52,516 nt of DNA from Bacillota bacterium (GCA_023401495.1 JAEXDU010000001.1:1-52516); one strand, 5' to 3'. Positions 8,362 to 16,723 are shown, counted from the stretch's first letter. The notes: generated by a model from the letters alone, not told the origin. A program made the numbers and translations.

Positions 8362-9567
8362 TTATTTCACCTCACCTGTTAATGCCGCCTCGATGCAGGT
8401 ATCCAAATCTCTGATGACGAAATGAATCCCTCTGCGCTGCGGATAGTACGCACATTTCGGGGATTCCGTAATGCCGACCTTGCCGTTCAGATGTCCCCAG
8501 CAGGGCTGATCAGGGCAGGTATCGGGAACGATGAATCCGCCGGACTGTGTGATGATGTCATCCAGACCCATGCGCACCGCCATCTCTTTGACATGGCTCG
8601 AGGTCAGAATCCACATTTCTTTCTGGAGCTTTTTGCCCTCAATGCGTTCCGCGATGTGCTTTACTTCTTCCAATGTAAAGTGCGGGCATCCGAACATGGC
8701 AAAATCGATTTGACGGTTGCCTTCGAGGGAAATCTTCTTGAGCTCTTCCTGCAAATCCTCATTTGTGATGACAACTCTGCGCTCCGGTTCTTTGCCGCCA
8801 AATGCCGCTTCGAGCGTGGGAGCCTCAGGCGTAAAGCCGACAATATGATACATGCCGTAGGCGCCGGAGGTGTTCAGCTCTGCACCGAGATTTCTGAGCG
8901 CCTCTTTGCTGATGTGCTTCGGCAGGCCCGTGAACACCGGGATTCCGTTGCCGATTTTCTTGCCCATCATGCCCAGCATGTGGTAATCATAGTCATTTCT
9001 CATGTCCGCCTGAACCTCGACCAGGATATTGCCCTTTCTGTTTTCATCCAGCAGAAGGCCGTACTCCGGAACAAAGCCGGTGACCGCGGCGCACAGGGCA
9101 CTGTTCGCGCCTTCGCGGTTCGTCCTTGCTCCCCACACGGAATTGACATAGGGCGTTGCGCTGGACTCTGAGAATGCGATAACCTCTCCGTAATTCGGAA
9201 CGTTCGTATCAATGTAAGGCGTACAGTTATAGCTAAGTACTGCGCCGAGCCCCTTGTAAGCGTTGTGGGTTCTCTGCATCAAATCTGCGTATTCGGGGGA
9301 AACCATGTTGCGGCTTTCGAAAAACGAAAGACAGAACCCGGGGTTCACCGTAGGGGCCACCCGGCATCTCGCGCCCGCATTCAGCAGCTTTTCCGCAAAC
9401 CAAAGGTCTGCCTCCTGATTGCTCAGCGCGACGTGCGCTCTTGTGATGGGTACCATCCGTTCTGCGCCAAAGGATTCACCGATCGCAACCTGTATTTTCA
9501 TTGCGTATGCGGTTCCTTTGCCGTATTTACCGTCCAGCATATCCTGCTGTTCTTGTGTCAGCTTCAT
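8362..9567 (-). CDS. Aconitase X catalytic (large) subunit, DUF521
   Basis: This 401-residue protein matches the aconitase X large subunit (DUF521). The N-terminal region carries KIQVAIGESFGAERMVPITRAHVAL. The middle holds SYNCTPYIDTNVPNYGEVIA and FSESSATPYVNSVWGARTNR. Three cysteines at conserved places, C115 (NCTPY), C294 (FGCPH) and C351 (PDTCP), are likely Fe-S ligands. The enzyme would dehydrate a 3-hydroxy acid. It is the first gene of a leftward cluster with the small subunit, a hydroxyacid dehydrogenase, an IlvD-type dehydratase and a carrier. A ribosome binding site (AGGAGAAAG) precedes the ATG. Substrate assignment from sequence is not possible. Confidence 0.92.
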   Translation of the reverse strand: MKLTQEQQDMLDGKYGKGTAYAMKIQVAIGESFGAERMVPITRAHVALSNQEADLWFAEKLLNAGARCRVAPTVNPGFCLSFFESRNMVSPEYADLMQRTHNAYKGLGAVLSYNCTPYIDTNVPNYGEVIAFSESSATPYVNSVWGARTNREGANSALCAAVTGFVPEYGLLLDENRKGNILVEVQADMRNDYDYHMLGMMGKKIGNGIPVFTGLPKHISKEALRNLGAELNTSGAYGMYHIVGFTPEAPTLEAAFGGKEPERRVVITNEDLQEELKKISLEGNRQIDFAMFGCPHFTLEEVKHIAERIEGKKLQKEMWILTSSHVKEMAVRMGLDDIITQSGGFIVPDTCPDQPCWGHLNGKVGITESPKCAYYPQRRGIHFVIRDLDTCIEAALTGEVK

Positions 9568-11046
9568 ATTTCTTTCTCCTTTTTATCATTCTCAGTCCCG
9601 ATAAGACTGGATTGGAAGCACTCTGTTGCCGGACCTTCTCAAAAGAGAACAGGCGGCAGCATTTCACCAATGCGGCAAAAGCATTCAGATAACACATTAG
9701 CGTGCTAAATCAAAAGGAAGTGGATGTCTGCTGATTTCTCAAAGGGGACATCCTTTAAAGACTCTTCTTTTGACTGTTCTTTAAGTATACTCGTGATCTG
9801 TCAAAGAAACGTCTAAAAAAGGCGTGAAAAATAATAAATTTAGTGAATGTTTTATGGATTTTTATTGGGACAAGCAGCGCTTTCATACAAAAAAGTTTTC
9901 AAAAAATCAAATTATATGCCATTTTATAGCAAATTGTATGTATTTTTATTCATCCGTATATTCATCATGCCCGTTACTGTAAGAAAACGGAGAATCATAG
10001 AATCGGTCTATACAGGTATTCCGAAATGCAAAATTAATTTGTTCTTTTTTCTTTATCGGCAGTAAACCCTCTCATATTCCCCTGTTATGGCAAGCCGGTT
10101 TTCTTTCGATCAGGGAATCGTCTTTTTTCGCCCGGCTCTGAAAGCCAATGCGTTTCGCTACTATAATACCAAATTAATCTGATAAAGCAGTAAAATATTT
10201 TTTTGCGTTTTTGATTTTTTCCCGGACCAAATCGTTTGAAAAAACATTCACTCTCCTTTCGTTTTCTGTTTTTAAAATCATAAAAACCAAATGGCAGGGC
10301 GCTGTATGATCTTTGCAAAATCACTGAATATATTCGACAGGACAAAAATATTCTAAACTTGCTGCACATAAAACGAAATCTTAAACTGAATTAAAAGAAA
10401 AAATTTTTTAAATTTCCAGCGTAGATCAATTTTAACGGCTGCTTTTCCTCCTTCCCCTTAATATTTGGTCTATATTAACCTCTATTCTTTATGACCATCA
10501 CTTTTATTCAAACGGAATCTTCTATATGCATGGTCTATAATAGCAATTCATTTTAAAACAGCTTTTTAAAGTGATATTGTTCTACTGAGAAGCTGACTTG
10601 GCCTATCAAAATACGGTACGGCCTGAGTTTTGGGATAATATGGATACCCAACAGATTTTTCATCTGATGAGATTATTTGTTTATGAAATTTTACAACCAA
10701 CAAATTTCACTTTTCTTGACAATCCATCTTTTCAAAACGGAGAAATAAATTTCACATAAAGGTCACAATTTGTTTCATTTCTCTAATAAACCGAGCCTGT
10801 TATAAGCTAAAATGCCATTTTAAAGTGATTTCACGTCACTTTTTATCAAGAGTTCTAAAATCGCAGTTTGACATTTTCTTCTCGTCGGAGTATGATAACT
10901 GCAACTTTAAATGCAAGATTCAAGCAATGACGCTTCAAATCTGTAAAAAGGGATTGTGCTCTGCATTCCTGATGATTTGATGCCCCATTGCTTTTTTTAT
11001 TTGCTTTTCCAGCAAGTGCAGATAGATACCAAACGGGGGGAAACAC
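9568..11046. other. Long AT-rich intergenic region between divergent operons
   Basis: About 1.48 kb without a supported gene; open frames here are short and lack family features. Near the aconitase X start are two similar stretches, TTCTCAAAAGAGAA (palindromic, 9636-9649) and TTCTCAAAGGGGA (about 9739-9751), the latter inside a GGATGTC/GACATCC inverted repeat; these are possible operators. Close to the ABC operon, TTTTAAAGTGAT occurs twice (about 10564 and 10819), the second time within an AAAGTGA/TCACTTT hairpin. The promoter at 10867-10895 serves the ABC operon. Most of the middle shows nothing I can name. Confidence 0.55.
10867..10895 (+). promoter_or_regulatory. Promoter of the amino acid ABC operon
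   Basis: A consensus -35 TTGACA (10867-10872) and a near-consensus -10 TATGAT (10890-10895) are 17 bases apart. Transcription would start near 10902, leaving a leader of about 145 bases before the ATPase gene. I could not fold the leader into a known riboswitch. Confidence 0.8.
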
Positions 11047-11769
11047 ATGATTAAGTTAGAACATGTCTGTAAAAGCTTCGGTGATTTGGAAGTGCTGAAG
11101 GACATCAGTCTTACCGTAGAAGAAGGAGAAAAGCTGGTGGTGATTGGGCCGTCCGGTTCCGGTAAAAGCACAATGGTTCGCTGCATGAATTTTCTGGAGG
11201 AACCAACCGCCGGTCAGGTGTTCATTGACGGGACAGAGTTGACAATGAAAAATAAGAATGATATTGTCCGCAAGAACATTGCGATGGTTTTCCAGCAGTT
11301 TAATCTTTACCCGCACATGACCGTTCTGCAAAACATTACGCTGGCGCCCATGAAGCTGCAGCACATGAACAAGCAGGATGCGGAAAAGATCGCCTATGAA
11401 TATCTGGATGTTGTCGGCCTGCGCGATAAAGCACATGTGTACCCCACTACACTGAGCGGTGGCCAGCAGCAGAGAGTCGCCATTGCACGGGCACTGGCTA
11501 CAAAGCAAAAAATAATTCTGTTTGACGAACCGACCAGCGCACTGGACCCCGAGACCGTTCAGGAGGTTCTGGACGTGATGATTCAGCTTTCCCGCATCAA
11601 CATCACCATGGTGGTTGTCACGCATGAGATGGGGTTTGCCCGTCAGGTGGCCGACCGGATTCTGTTTATGGATCACGGCGCGATCTTGGAGGAAGGGAAG
11701 CCGGAGCATTTCTTTGAAAACCCCACAAACGAGAGAACAAAGGCTTTCCTCAGCAAAATTCTGAAATAG
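11047..11769 (+). CDS. Polar amino acid ABC transporter, ATP-binding protein
   Basis: This 240-residue ATPase is of the GlnQ/HisP type and energises amino acid uptake. Walker A is GPSGSGKST (about residues 34-42), the Q-loop lies in MVFQQFNLYPH, the ABC signature is LSGGQQQR, Walker B is IILFDEPTSALDP, and the H-loop is VVVTHEMGFA. Length and motifs are complete. It is first in an operon with a binding protein and two permeases. A GGGGGG-AAACAC segment before the ATG serves as a strong ribosome binding site. The exact amino acid cannot be told from the ATPase. Confidence 0.95.
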   Translation: MIKLEHVCKSFGDLEVLKDISLTVEEGEKLVVIGPSGSGKSTMVRCMNFLEEPTAGQVFIDGTELTMKNKNDIVRKNIAMVFQQFNLYPHMTVLQNITLAPMKLQHMNKQDAEKIAYEYLDVVGLRDKAHVYPTTLSGGQQQRVAIARALATKQKIILFDEPTSALDPETVQEVLDVMIQLSRINITMVVVTHEMGFARQVADRILFMDHGAILEEGKPEHFFENPTNERTKAFLSKILK

Positions 11770-11864
11770 CAGTCTGTTTTAGGGGAATCGGCTCTTGGGC
11801 TTTCTGTTCCCGATGCAAAGATATGGATTCCTATAACAAACACATAAATGAAGGAGAGATTTTT

Positions 11865-12722
11865 ATGACAACATTGAAAAAAGCATGTGCGGCCTTACTG
11901 GCAGTCTCTATGCTGGCTGTGACTACCGCCTGCTCCGGTTCCACCGGCTCCGCCTCTTCCGCGGCCACCGGCGGCAGCGGGGCCCCTGCGGAAAGCTCCG
12001 CCGCCTCTGCCGCAACGCCCACCCTGGATAAAATCAAAGCCGCCGGCGTACTGAAGGTCGGCGTAAAAGTGGATGTTCCGAACTTCGGTTTGAAAAATAC
12101 AAAAACCGGTGAAGTAGAAGGCTTTGAGATCGACTTGGCCAAAGCGATCGCCAAAGACCTGCTTGGCGATGAAAGCAAAATAGAAACACAGGCCGTTACC
12201 GCCAAAACGCGCGGCCCTCTGCTGGATAACGGAGAAGTCGACCTGGTCATCGCAACCTTTACCATCACCGAGGAACGCAAAAAGGTTTATAATTTCTCCG
12301 ATCCATACTATTCGGATGCTGTGAAACTGATGGTGAAAAAGGATTCCGGCATCAAGAGCCTGAAAGACCTTGATGGGAAGACCATCGGCGTTGCGCAGAG
12401 CTCTACGAGCATGAAAGCCATTCAGGACGCGGCAGACGCTGCCGGCGTGAAGGTGAAATTCGACGAATATGCCACTTACCCCGAAATCAAAGCGGCATTG
12501 GATTCCGGCCGTGTGCAGTGCTTCTCTGTAGACGGCTCCATTCTGAGCGGCTATGTAGATGACACCACCACGATTTTGGACGATAAATATTCCCCCCAGG
12601 AATACGGCATTGCCAGCAAGCTGGATAACAAAGACCTGGCGGAATACGTCAACGGTATGGTAGCACAGCTGAAATCCAGCGGAGAATTGGATCAGATGGT
12701 CGCGAAATGGAAGCTGAACTAA
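11865..12722 (+). CDS. Amino acid ABC transporter substrate-binding lipoprotein
   Basis: This extracellular solute-binding protein (family 3, GlnH/ArtI-like) of about 285 residues has a lipoprotein signal peptide ending in the lipobox TTAC at its cysteine, then a Ser/Ala/Gly-rich linker. The mature domain opens with LDKIKAAGVLKVGVKVDVPNF and contains GFEIDLAKAIAKDLLG and ATFTITEERKKVYNFSDPY, typical of polar amino acid binders. The ATG at 11865 is preferred over an upstream ATG at 11823 because AAGGAGAG lies just before it and it begins the signal peptide directly. It is the second gene of the importer operon. Confidence 0.94.
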   Translation: MTTLKKACAALLAVSMLAVTTACSGSTGSASSAATGGSGAPAESSAASAATPTLDKIKAAGVLKVGVKVDVPNFGLKNTKTGEVEGFEIDLAKAIAKDLLGDESKIETQAVTAKTRGPLLDNGEVDLVIATFTITEERKKVYNFSDPYYSDAVKLMVKKDSGIKSLKDLDGKTIGVAQSSTSMKAIQDAADAAGVKVKFDEYATYPEIKAALDSGRVQCFSVDGSILSGYVDDTTTILDDKYSPQEYGIASKLDNKDLAEYVNGMVAQLKSSGELDQMVAKWKLN

Positions 12723-12790
12723 CTGTAACAAAGATTTACCTGCGAGGGAAACCTCCGCAGATCATTCTGAAAGAAAGGCAGGGATAAGGA

Positions 12791-13546
12791 ATGAACAGTT
12801 CACCTTTTTCTTTGGATAAATGGGGAAGGTTATTTGTCGACTGGCAGACGTTTGCCGAGGGCTTTCTGACTACGTTGGTAATCGCTGTACTTGCATTGGC
12901 GCTTGCCTTGCTTTTAGGAATCGTCTTCGGCATGTTTTCCTCCTCGCATCTTCGGGGCCTGAAGGGCGTCAGCCGTGTTTATGTAGAATTCATTCAGAAC
13001 ATCCCGTTGGTGATCCAGATTTTCTTCCTGTACAACGGTCTTCCGCTGGTGGGAATCATGCTGGATAAATTCACCATCGGCGTGCTTGGCATTGGAGTGT
13101 ACACCGGCGCGTATATCAGCGAAGTTGTCAGAGCCGGAATTCAGTCGATTCCGGTTGGGCAGATGGAGGCAGCCAAAAGCCAGGGTTTTACCCATGTGCA
13201 GGCCATGCGGTATATCATTCTGCCGCAAACCGTTAAAATCGTGCTGCCGCCTTTGACCAATCAGGCGGTCAACCTGATTAAAAACACCTCTGTTCTGGCA
13301 ATGATCGCCGGCGGCGACCTGATGTACCGCGCGGATTCCTGGGCCAGCAGCCAGTTGCTGTACGGCCCGGCTTACGTGACCACCGGCCTGCTGTACTTTG
13401 TGCTTTGCTTCCCGCTGGCCACCTGGGCCCGCAATTACGAGCAGCGGCTCAAAAGCCACGATATTCAGGCAACCATGCTTCCTCAGAAAAGCAAAAAAAT
13501 ATTCTGGGGCAGTTTGCCGGAGCTTTCTAAGAAGGGGGCGGCATAA
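12791..13546 (+). CDS. Amino acid ABC transporter permease 1
   Basis: This 251-residue membrane protein of the HisM/GlnP family has about five transmembrane helices. The cytoplasmic coupling loop matches the EAA motif (QMEAAKSQGFTHVQAMRYIILPQ), which docks onto the ATPase. The N-terminal segment FLTTLVIAVLALALALLLGI and VYVEFIQNIPLVIQIFFLY are characteristic. It forms a heterodimeric channel with the next gene, whose start codon overlaps this stop by one base. The extended C-terminus (about 20 polar residues) is unremarkable. Confidence 0.94.
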   Translation: MNSSPFSLDKWGRLFVDWQTFAEGFLTTLVIAVLALALALLLGIVFGMFSSSHLRGLKGVSRVYVEFIQNIPLVIQIFFLYNGLPLVGIMLDKFTIGVLGIGVYTGAYISEVVRAGIQSIPVGQMEAAKSQGFTHVQAMRYIILPQTVKIVLPPLTNQAVNLIKNTSVLAMIAGGDLMYRADSWASSQLLYGPAYVTTGLLYFVLCFPLATWARNYEQRLKSHDIQATMLPQKSKKIFWGSLPELSKKGAA

Positions 13547-14220
13547 TGGAGCTTTTGAGCAGTATTTTCTCAAGGGATAACGTTCTGTTTTTACTGGCGG
13601 GCATGCGTACCACAATCGTGATCGCAGCATCCACCATTTTGATCGCCCTGTTCTTCGGCACGATTCTGGGCCTGGTGCGCAATTACGACCACGGAATTTT
13701 GGGAAAGCTTTCTGCGGTTTATATTGAAACTTTCCGCAATACCCCGCTGATTCTCTGGATTCTGGCCATTCGTTTTCTGGTTCCCATCCCCGCGTTTTAC
13801 TCCGGGATTTTATCTATGTCGGTCTTCACCACCGCAATTATGGCCGAAGTTGTACGCGGCGGACTGAATTCCATCAACAAGGGCCAGTTTGAAGCGGCTT
13901 ATTCTCAGGGATTTGGCTTTTTCCAGACCCTCCGGTTCATTATCATTCCTCAGTGCTTTAAAAACATTGTGCCGTCTCTGCTCTCGCAGATGATCACAAC
14001 CGTAAAGGACACCTCTTTTCTGTGGGCGGTAGCCATTGAGGAATTCACCGGCAAGGGAATGATCCTGATGGGGCGGTTTGCCTCCTCCACACAGGTGTTT
14101 ATCTTGTTTGCCTTCATGGCCGGAATGTATTTCATCATCAACTTTACACTTTCCAGCATTGTGCGCAGGCAGAATACAAAAGGGCAGAACCTGAAAAAGC
14201 CTGTTCTTGTGGAAGCGTAA
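13546..14220 (+). CDS. Amino acid ABC transporter permease 2
   Basis: This 224-residue partner permease is also of the HisM/GlnP family. It shows GMRTTIVIAASTILIALFFG at the start, YIETFRNTPLILWILAIRF, and an EAA loop (GQFEAAYSQGFGFFQTLRFI). One-base stop/start overlap with permease 1 implies translational coupling. It is the last gene of the operon, and a long hairpin at 14284-14342 follows. The conserved TPL-type segment fits polar amino acid transport, with glutamate, glutamine or aspartate as candidates. The specificity is inferred from family only. Confidence 0.94.
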   Translation: MELLSSIFSRDNVLFLLAGMRTTIVIAASTILIALFFGTILGLVRNYDHGILGKLSAVYIETFRNTPLILWILAIRFLVPIPAFYSGILSMSVFTTAIMAEVVRGGLNSINKGQFEAAYSQGFGFFQTLRFIIIPQCFKNIVPSLLSQMITTVKDTSFLWAVAIEEFTGKGMILMGRFASSTQVFILFAFMAGMYFIINFTLSSIVRRQNTKGQNLKKPVLVEA

Positions 14221-14283
14221 GCTTTGTGAAAGTACATTTTTGGCAGTGAATATACGCTTCTTTCCAACACTCATTTTTTGATG

Positions 14284-14342
14284 ACCACAGCAAAAAGCCC
14301 CAGGTGCGGATGTTTCCGCGTCTGGGGGCTTTTGCTGTGGTT
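14284..14342. terminator. Long bidirectional hairpin terminator, copy 2
   Basis: ACCACAGCAAAAAGCCCCAG pairs with CTGGGGGCTTTTGCTGTGGT, with an inner TGCGGA/TCCGCG extension, giving a stem of about 27 bp. It lies between convergent genes and can serve both. The core (CCCAGAYRCGGA type) matches the terminator at 3191-3235. Confidence 0.8.
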
Positions 14343-14359
14343 ATAGAAACCAGTTCTAA

Positions 14360-14656
14360 TCAGCCGTTCTGATTCATGTTCTGGAACTTCTGCTTTGCCT
14401 GGTCTATTTTCTGCTGCTCCGCAGCCGGGGTCGGGTACCAGCCGCGTTTATGCATCTCATCAAAAATCTGCGCCTGAAGCTGGTGCTCTTCATTCAGAAT
14501 ATTCATGAATTCATTCCGTATCTGGGGAGTTGCGCATTCATTGGTAAATGCATTATAGGTGCCGGTGATCATTTTCTGCGAGGACAGCACGTCATGCAGA
14601 ACCTCCTGGTCTTTCATGCACGCCTGTGTCTGATTCTGGTTCTGGCTCTGATCCAT
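14360..14656 (-). CDS. CotF-like spore coat protein
   Basis: This 98-residue, Gln/Asn-rich protein matches the short CotF-type coat family of clostridia. After a disordered MDQSQNQNQTQ start come two helices, DQEVLHDVLSSQKMITGTYN and RNEFMNILNEEHQLQAQIF, forming a ferritin-like helical hairpin. The end carries the MHKRGWYPTPAA motif common to this family. In Bacillus, CotF is a coat structural component. It follows a second small helical protein by 15 bases in the same direction, so the pair is probably made in the mother cell during sporulation. A sporulation sigma promoter was not identified. Confidence 0.85.
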   Translation of the reverse strand: MDQSQNQNQTQACMKDQEVLHDVLSSQKMITGTYNAFTNECATPQIRNEFMNILNEEHQLQAQIFDEMHKRGWYPTPAAEQQKIDQAKQKFQNMNQNG

Positions 14657-14671
14657 GATTCTACACTCCTT

Positions 14672-14857
14672 TTAATTCAAAAATCCGAGAAGCTTGTCGT
14701 AATGCTGCTGATGCTTGCAGGCCAAATCCTCATATTGCTGCTTCAGCTGAGGATCTGAGCAACCCTGAGAATATGCCTTCAGCTTTGTAATTAAAAGTTT
14801 TTCTCCACTGAGCTGATCCTCAATTGCAGAAAGCTCCTTACTGGTTAACGATGCCAT
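14672..14857 (-). CDS. Small helical coat-associated protein
   Basis: This 61-residue protein is predicted to be an all-alpha hairpin (LTSKELSAIEDQLSGEKLL, then QYEDLACKHQQHYDKLLGFL). It resembles the short partner proteins found beside CotF-like genes in clostridia, sometimes annotated as spore coat proteins. A GGAGG site precedes the ATG. The downstream CotF-like gene starts 15 bases after its stop, so the two form an operon. No catalytic residues are seen. A structural role in the spore is inferred from the partner. Confidence 0.75.
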   Translation of the reverse strand: MASLTSKELSAIEDQLSGEKLLITKLKAYSQGCSDPQLKQQYEDLACKHQQHYDKLLGFLN

Positions 14858-14951
14858 TTTGCGTTACCTCCTTTGATTTTGACTTGTATATCCTTTATTC
14901 TTTGCGGATCAGGTAAAAATATTCCTCATACTACTGATGATTCAGGCCTTT

Positions 14952-15332
14952 CTATGTAGCCTGCCTGACCTCTGCTTCAGGTTCCAAGCCAAAGCTGATA
15001 GATAACGCCTGATCGATCAGCGACATCGACACGCCATCTAGGCGCCCCATGCGTTCCTTTAATCTGTGTTTATCTATGGTGCGGATCTGTTCCAGAAGCA
15101 CAATGGAATCTCTGGCTAATCCTGTGGTTTCCGCATCCAGCATAATATGCGTCGGCAGTTTTGCTTTTGCTCTTTGACTTGTAATAGCCGCTGCAATCAC
15201 AGTGGGACTGAATCGGTTGCCGACATCGTTCTGAACAATCAGTACCGGCCTTACCCCACCCTGCTCAGACCCTATTACGGGACTGAGATCGGCATAATAA
15301 ATATCGCCTCTTCTGACATTCACGTTTTTCAC
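14952..15332 (-). CDS. MazF/PemK-type endoribonuclease (NdoA-like)
   Basis: This 126-residue toxin of the MazF family cleaves mRNA at short single-stranded sites. It has the family opening RRGDIYYADLSPVIGSEQGG, the catalytic arginine in GVRPVLIVQND, the conserved Thr/Ser region TVIAAAITS, and ARDSIVLLEQIRTIDK with its ERMGRLD continuation. In Bacillus the toxin gene follows a CopG-type antitoxin gene after alr. Here no antitoxin-sized frame lies in the 254 bases upstream, which is instead the promoter of a divergent lytic transglycosylase gene, and no alr is adjacent. The antitoxin may be elsewhere or absent. The catalytic residues look intact. Confidence 0.92.
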   Translation of the reverse strand: MKNVNVRRGDIYYADLSPVIGSEQGGVRPVLIVQNDVGNRFSPTVIAAAITSQRAKAKLPTHIMLDAETTGLARDSIVLLEQIRTIDKHRLKERMGRLDGVSMSLIDQALSISFGLEPEAEVRQAT

Positions 15333-15549
15333 GCTCCGAATAGTTTAATGATTGGGCCCAATCCTATTTTTGCCTCTTCAAAAAACTTTCATACAATTAT
15401 TTTAATTTTTTTCTTTTTTATTCATTTAATAGGTCTTGCGCCTCTCTACATAATATTAGCTTACCCGCTAATTGACAGTGAGATTCTGAAAGCAGGGCCA
15501 GAAAACAAAATACGCCCGCAAATCCTGCCGGCCGATTCGCATCGCCGGC

Positions 15550-15577
15550 TTGCTAAATTCGACAAAAAGGCTATAAT
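15550..15577 (+). promoter_or_regulatory. Promoter of the MltG-like gene
   Basis: A -35 TTGCTA (15550-15555) and a consensus -10 TATAAT (15572-15577) are separated by 16 bases. The start near 15584 nearly coincides with the first possible ATG (15587), which favours the second ATG (15611). Confidence 0.65.
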
Positions 15578-15610
15578 GAGAGTATCATGAATGAAAGGAA
15601 GTTTGATAGA

Positions 15611-16723
15611 ATGCGAAGATTCAAGAAAGCGTTTGCTTTTTTGTTATCCTGTGCGCTGCTTGCGACGCCCACGGCTGTGTATGCAGCAGATGCAGACGCT
15701 GTGGTCGGCACGCTGAGTATGGATACCTTCAGTTATACAATGGCTCCGGGAGGCATCTACGATTTTAAAGCCTCTCTCAGCAGTTCCGTTTTAAAGCAGG
15801 AGGACGTCAAGGTTTGGTCCTCGCGCGATGGGATCGCCAAGGTGACCCGCGTGGCCGGAACCGGAAAATACCGCATCACCGGCCTGAAACCTGGAGTAAC
15901 CTACATCACCTCTGAAATCAAGGGCGTTCACGCGTCGATCCAGGTCACCGTGGAAAACGGTGTGAAGCCGCACGGCGTGACCAACTGGACCACCTCGCTG
16001 ATTCATCAGTCAGACCTTTCGCCGACCGTTAACGTCACTTTCCCGGAGGGGACGAATCTGATGGGCGTTGCGGCGCTTCTGGAGAAAAATCATGTGTGCA
16101 GCGCCAGCGACGTGCTTGCGGCGGCAAAAAGCACACAGTTCGACAACTACAGCTTCATCGCTTCTCTGACAAACGCTTCTTCCCGTTATTATAAGCTCGA
16201 GGGCTATCTCTTCCCCGATACGTATAACTTTTATAAGGAAGACAGCGCGGCCAACGCACTGAAGCGCATGCTGAACAACATGCAGACTAAGATGACTGAC
16301 CTTCAAACACAGACCGCGGCACAGGGGATGACGGTGGATCAGATGCTGACTATGGCTTCCCTGATTCAGGCGGAGGCCTCGAGCGCCAGCGACATGTACC
16401 TTGTTTCCTCTGTTCTGCACAATCGCCTGACAAACGGCGCAGCCCACGACACGCCAAGGCTCCAGTTTGATTCTACCGTATTCTACCCCTACCGGGTAAA
16501 ATCGGAAGCACCGGCCGGCTTTGCCAGCACCTATGACACCTATAATTTCTCCGGCCTGCCGATCGGGCCGATCTGCAACCCCGGCGCCAGCGCCATCGAC
16601 GCCGCGCTTCACCCGTCCAGCACAAACTATTATTATTTCTGCCACTCCGCTTCCGGCACGGGATACTATGCCGAAACGCTGGAGGAGCACAACCAGAACC
16701 TGATCATTGCCGGTCTGCGGTAA
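15611..16723 (+). CDS. Secreted MltG-like endolytic transglycosylase with Ig-like domain
   Basis: A cleavable signal peptide (RRFKKAFAFLLSCALLATP, cut after VYA) leads to a bacterial Ig-like (Big) domain at about residues 30-120. The YceG/MltG catalytic domain follows. The catalytic stretch MASLIQAEA keeps the key glutamate. The rest of the signature is present: VSSVLHNRL, LQFDSTVFY, YNFSGLPIGPICNPG, AIDAAL, YYYF and ETLEEHNQN. MltG cuts nascent peptidoglycan glycan strands and usually has an N-terminal membrane anchor and LysM-like domain. Here both are replaced by a signal peptide and an Ig-like fold. The ATG at 15611 has AAAGGAAG nine bases before it, better than 15587. An 18-bp-stem terminator follows. 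Confidence 0.88.
   Translation: MRRFKKAFAFLLSCALLATPTAVYAADADAVVGTLSMDTFSYTMAPGGIYDFKASLSSSVLKQEDVKVWSSRDGIAKVTRVAGTGKYRITGLKPGVTYITSEIKGVHASIQVTVENGVKPHGVTNWTTSLIHQSDLSPTVNVTFPEGTNLMGVAALLEKNHVCSASDVLAAAKSTQFDNYSFIASLTNASSRYYKLEGYLFPDTYNFYKEDSAANALKRMLNNMQTKMTDLQTQTAAQGMTVDQMLTMASLIQAEASSASDMYLVSSVLHNRLTNGAAHDTPRLQFDSTVFYPYRVKSEAPAGFASTYDTYNFSGLPIGPICNPGASAIDAALHPSSTNYYYFCHSASGTGYYAETLEEHNQNLIIAGLR

Noticed and set aside
10902..11046. Riboswitch or T-box before the amino acid ABC operon
   Set aside because: The 145-base leader shows no T-box sequence, no lysine, glycine or SAM riboswitch core, and only weak hairpins.
11895..12731. 278-codon open frame opposite the amino acid binding protein
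   Set aside because: It mirrors the Ser/Ala/Gly linker and solute-binding gene on the other strand, with Gly-rich low-complexity sequence and no ribosome binding site.
15147..15590. Open frame on the plus strand overlapping mazF
   Set aside because: It runs opposite mazF, with a hydrophobic low-complexity tail in the AT-rich promoter region and no family similarity.
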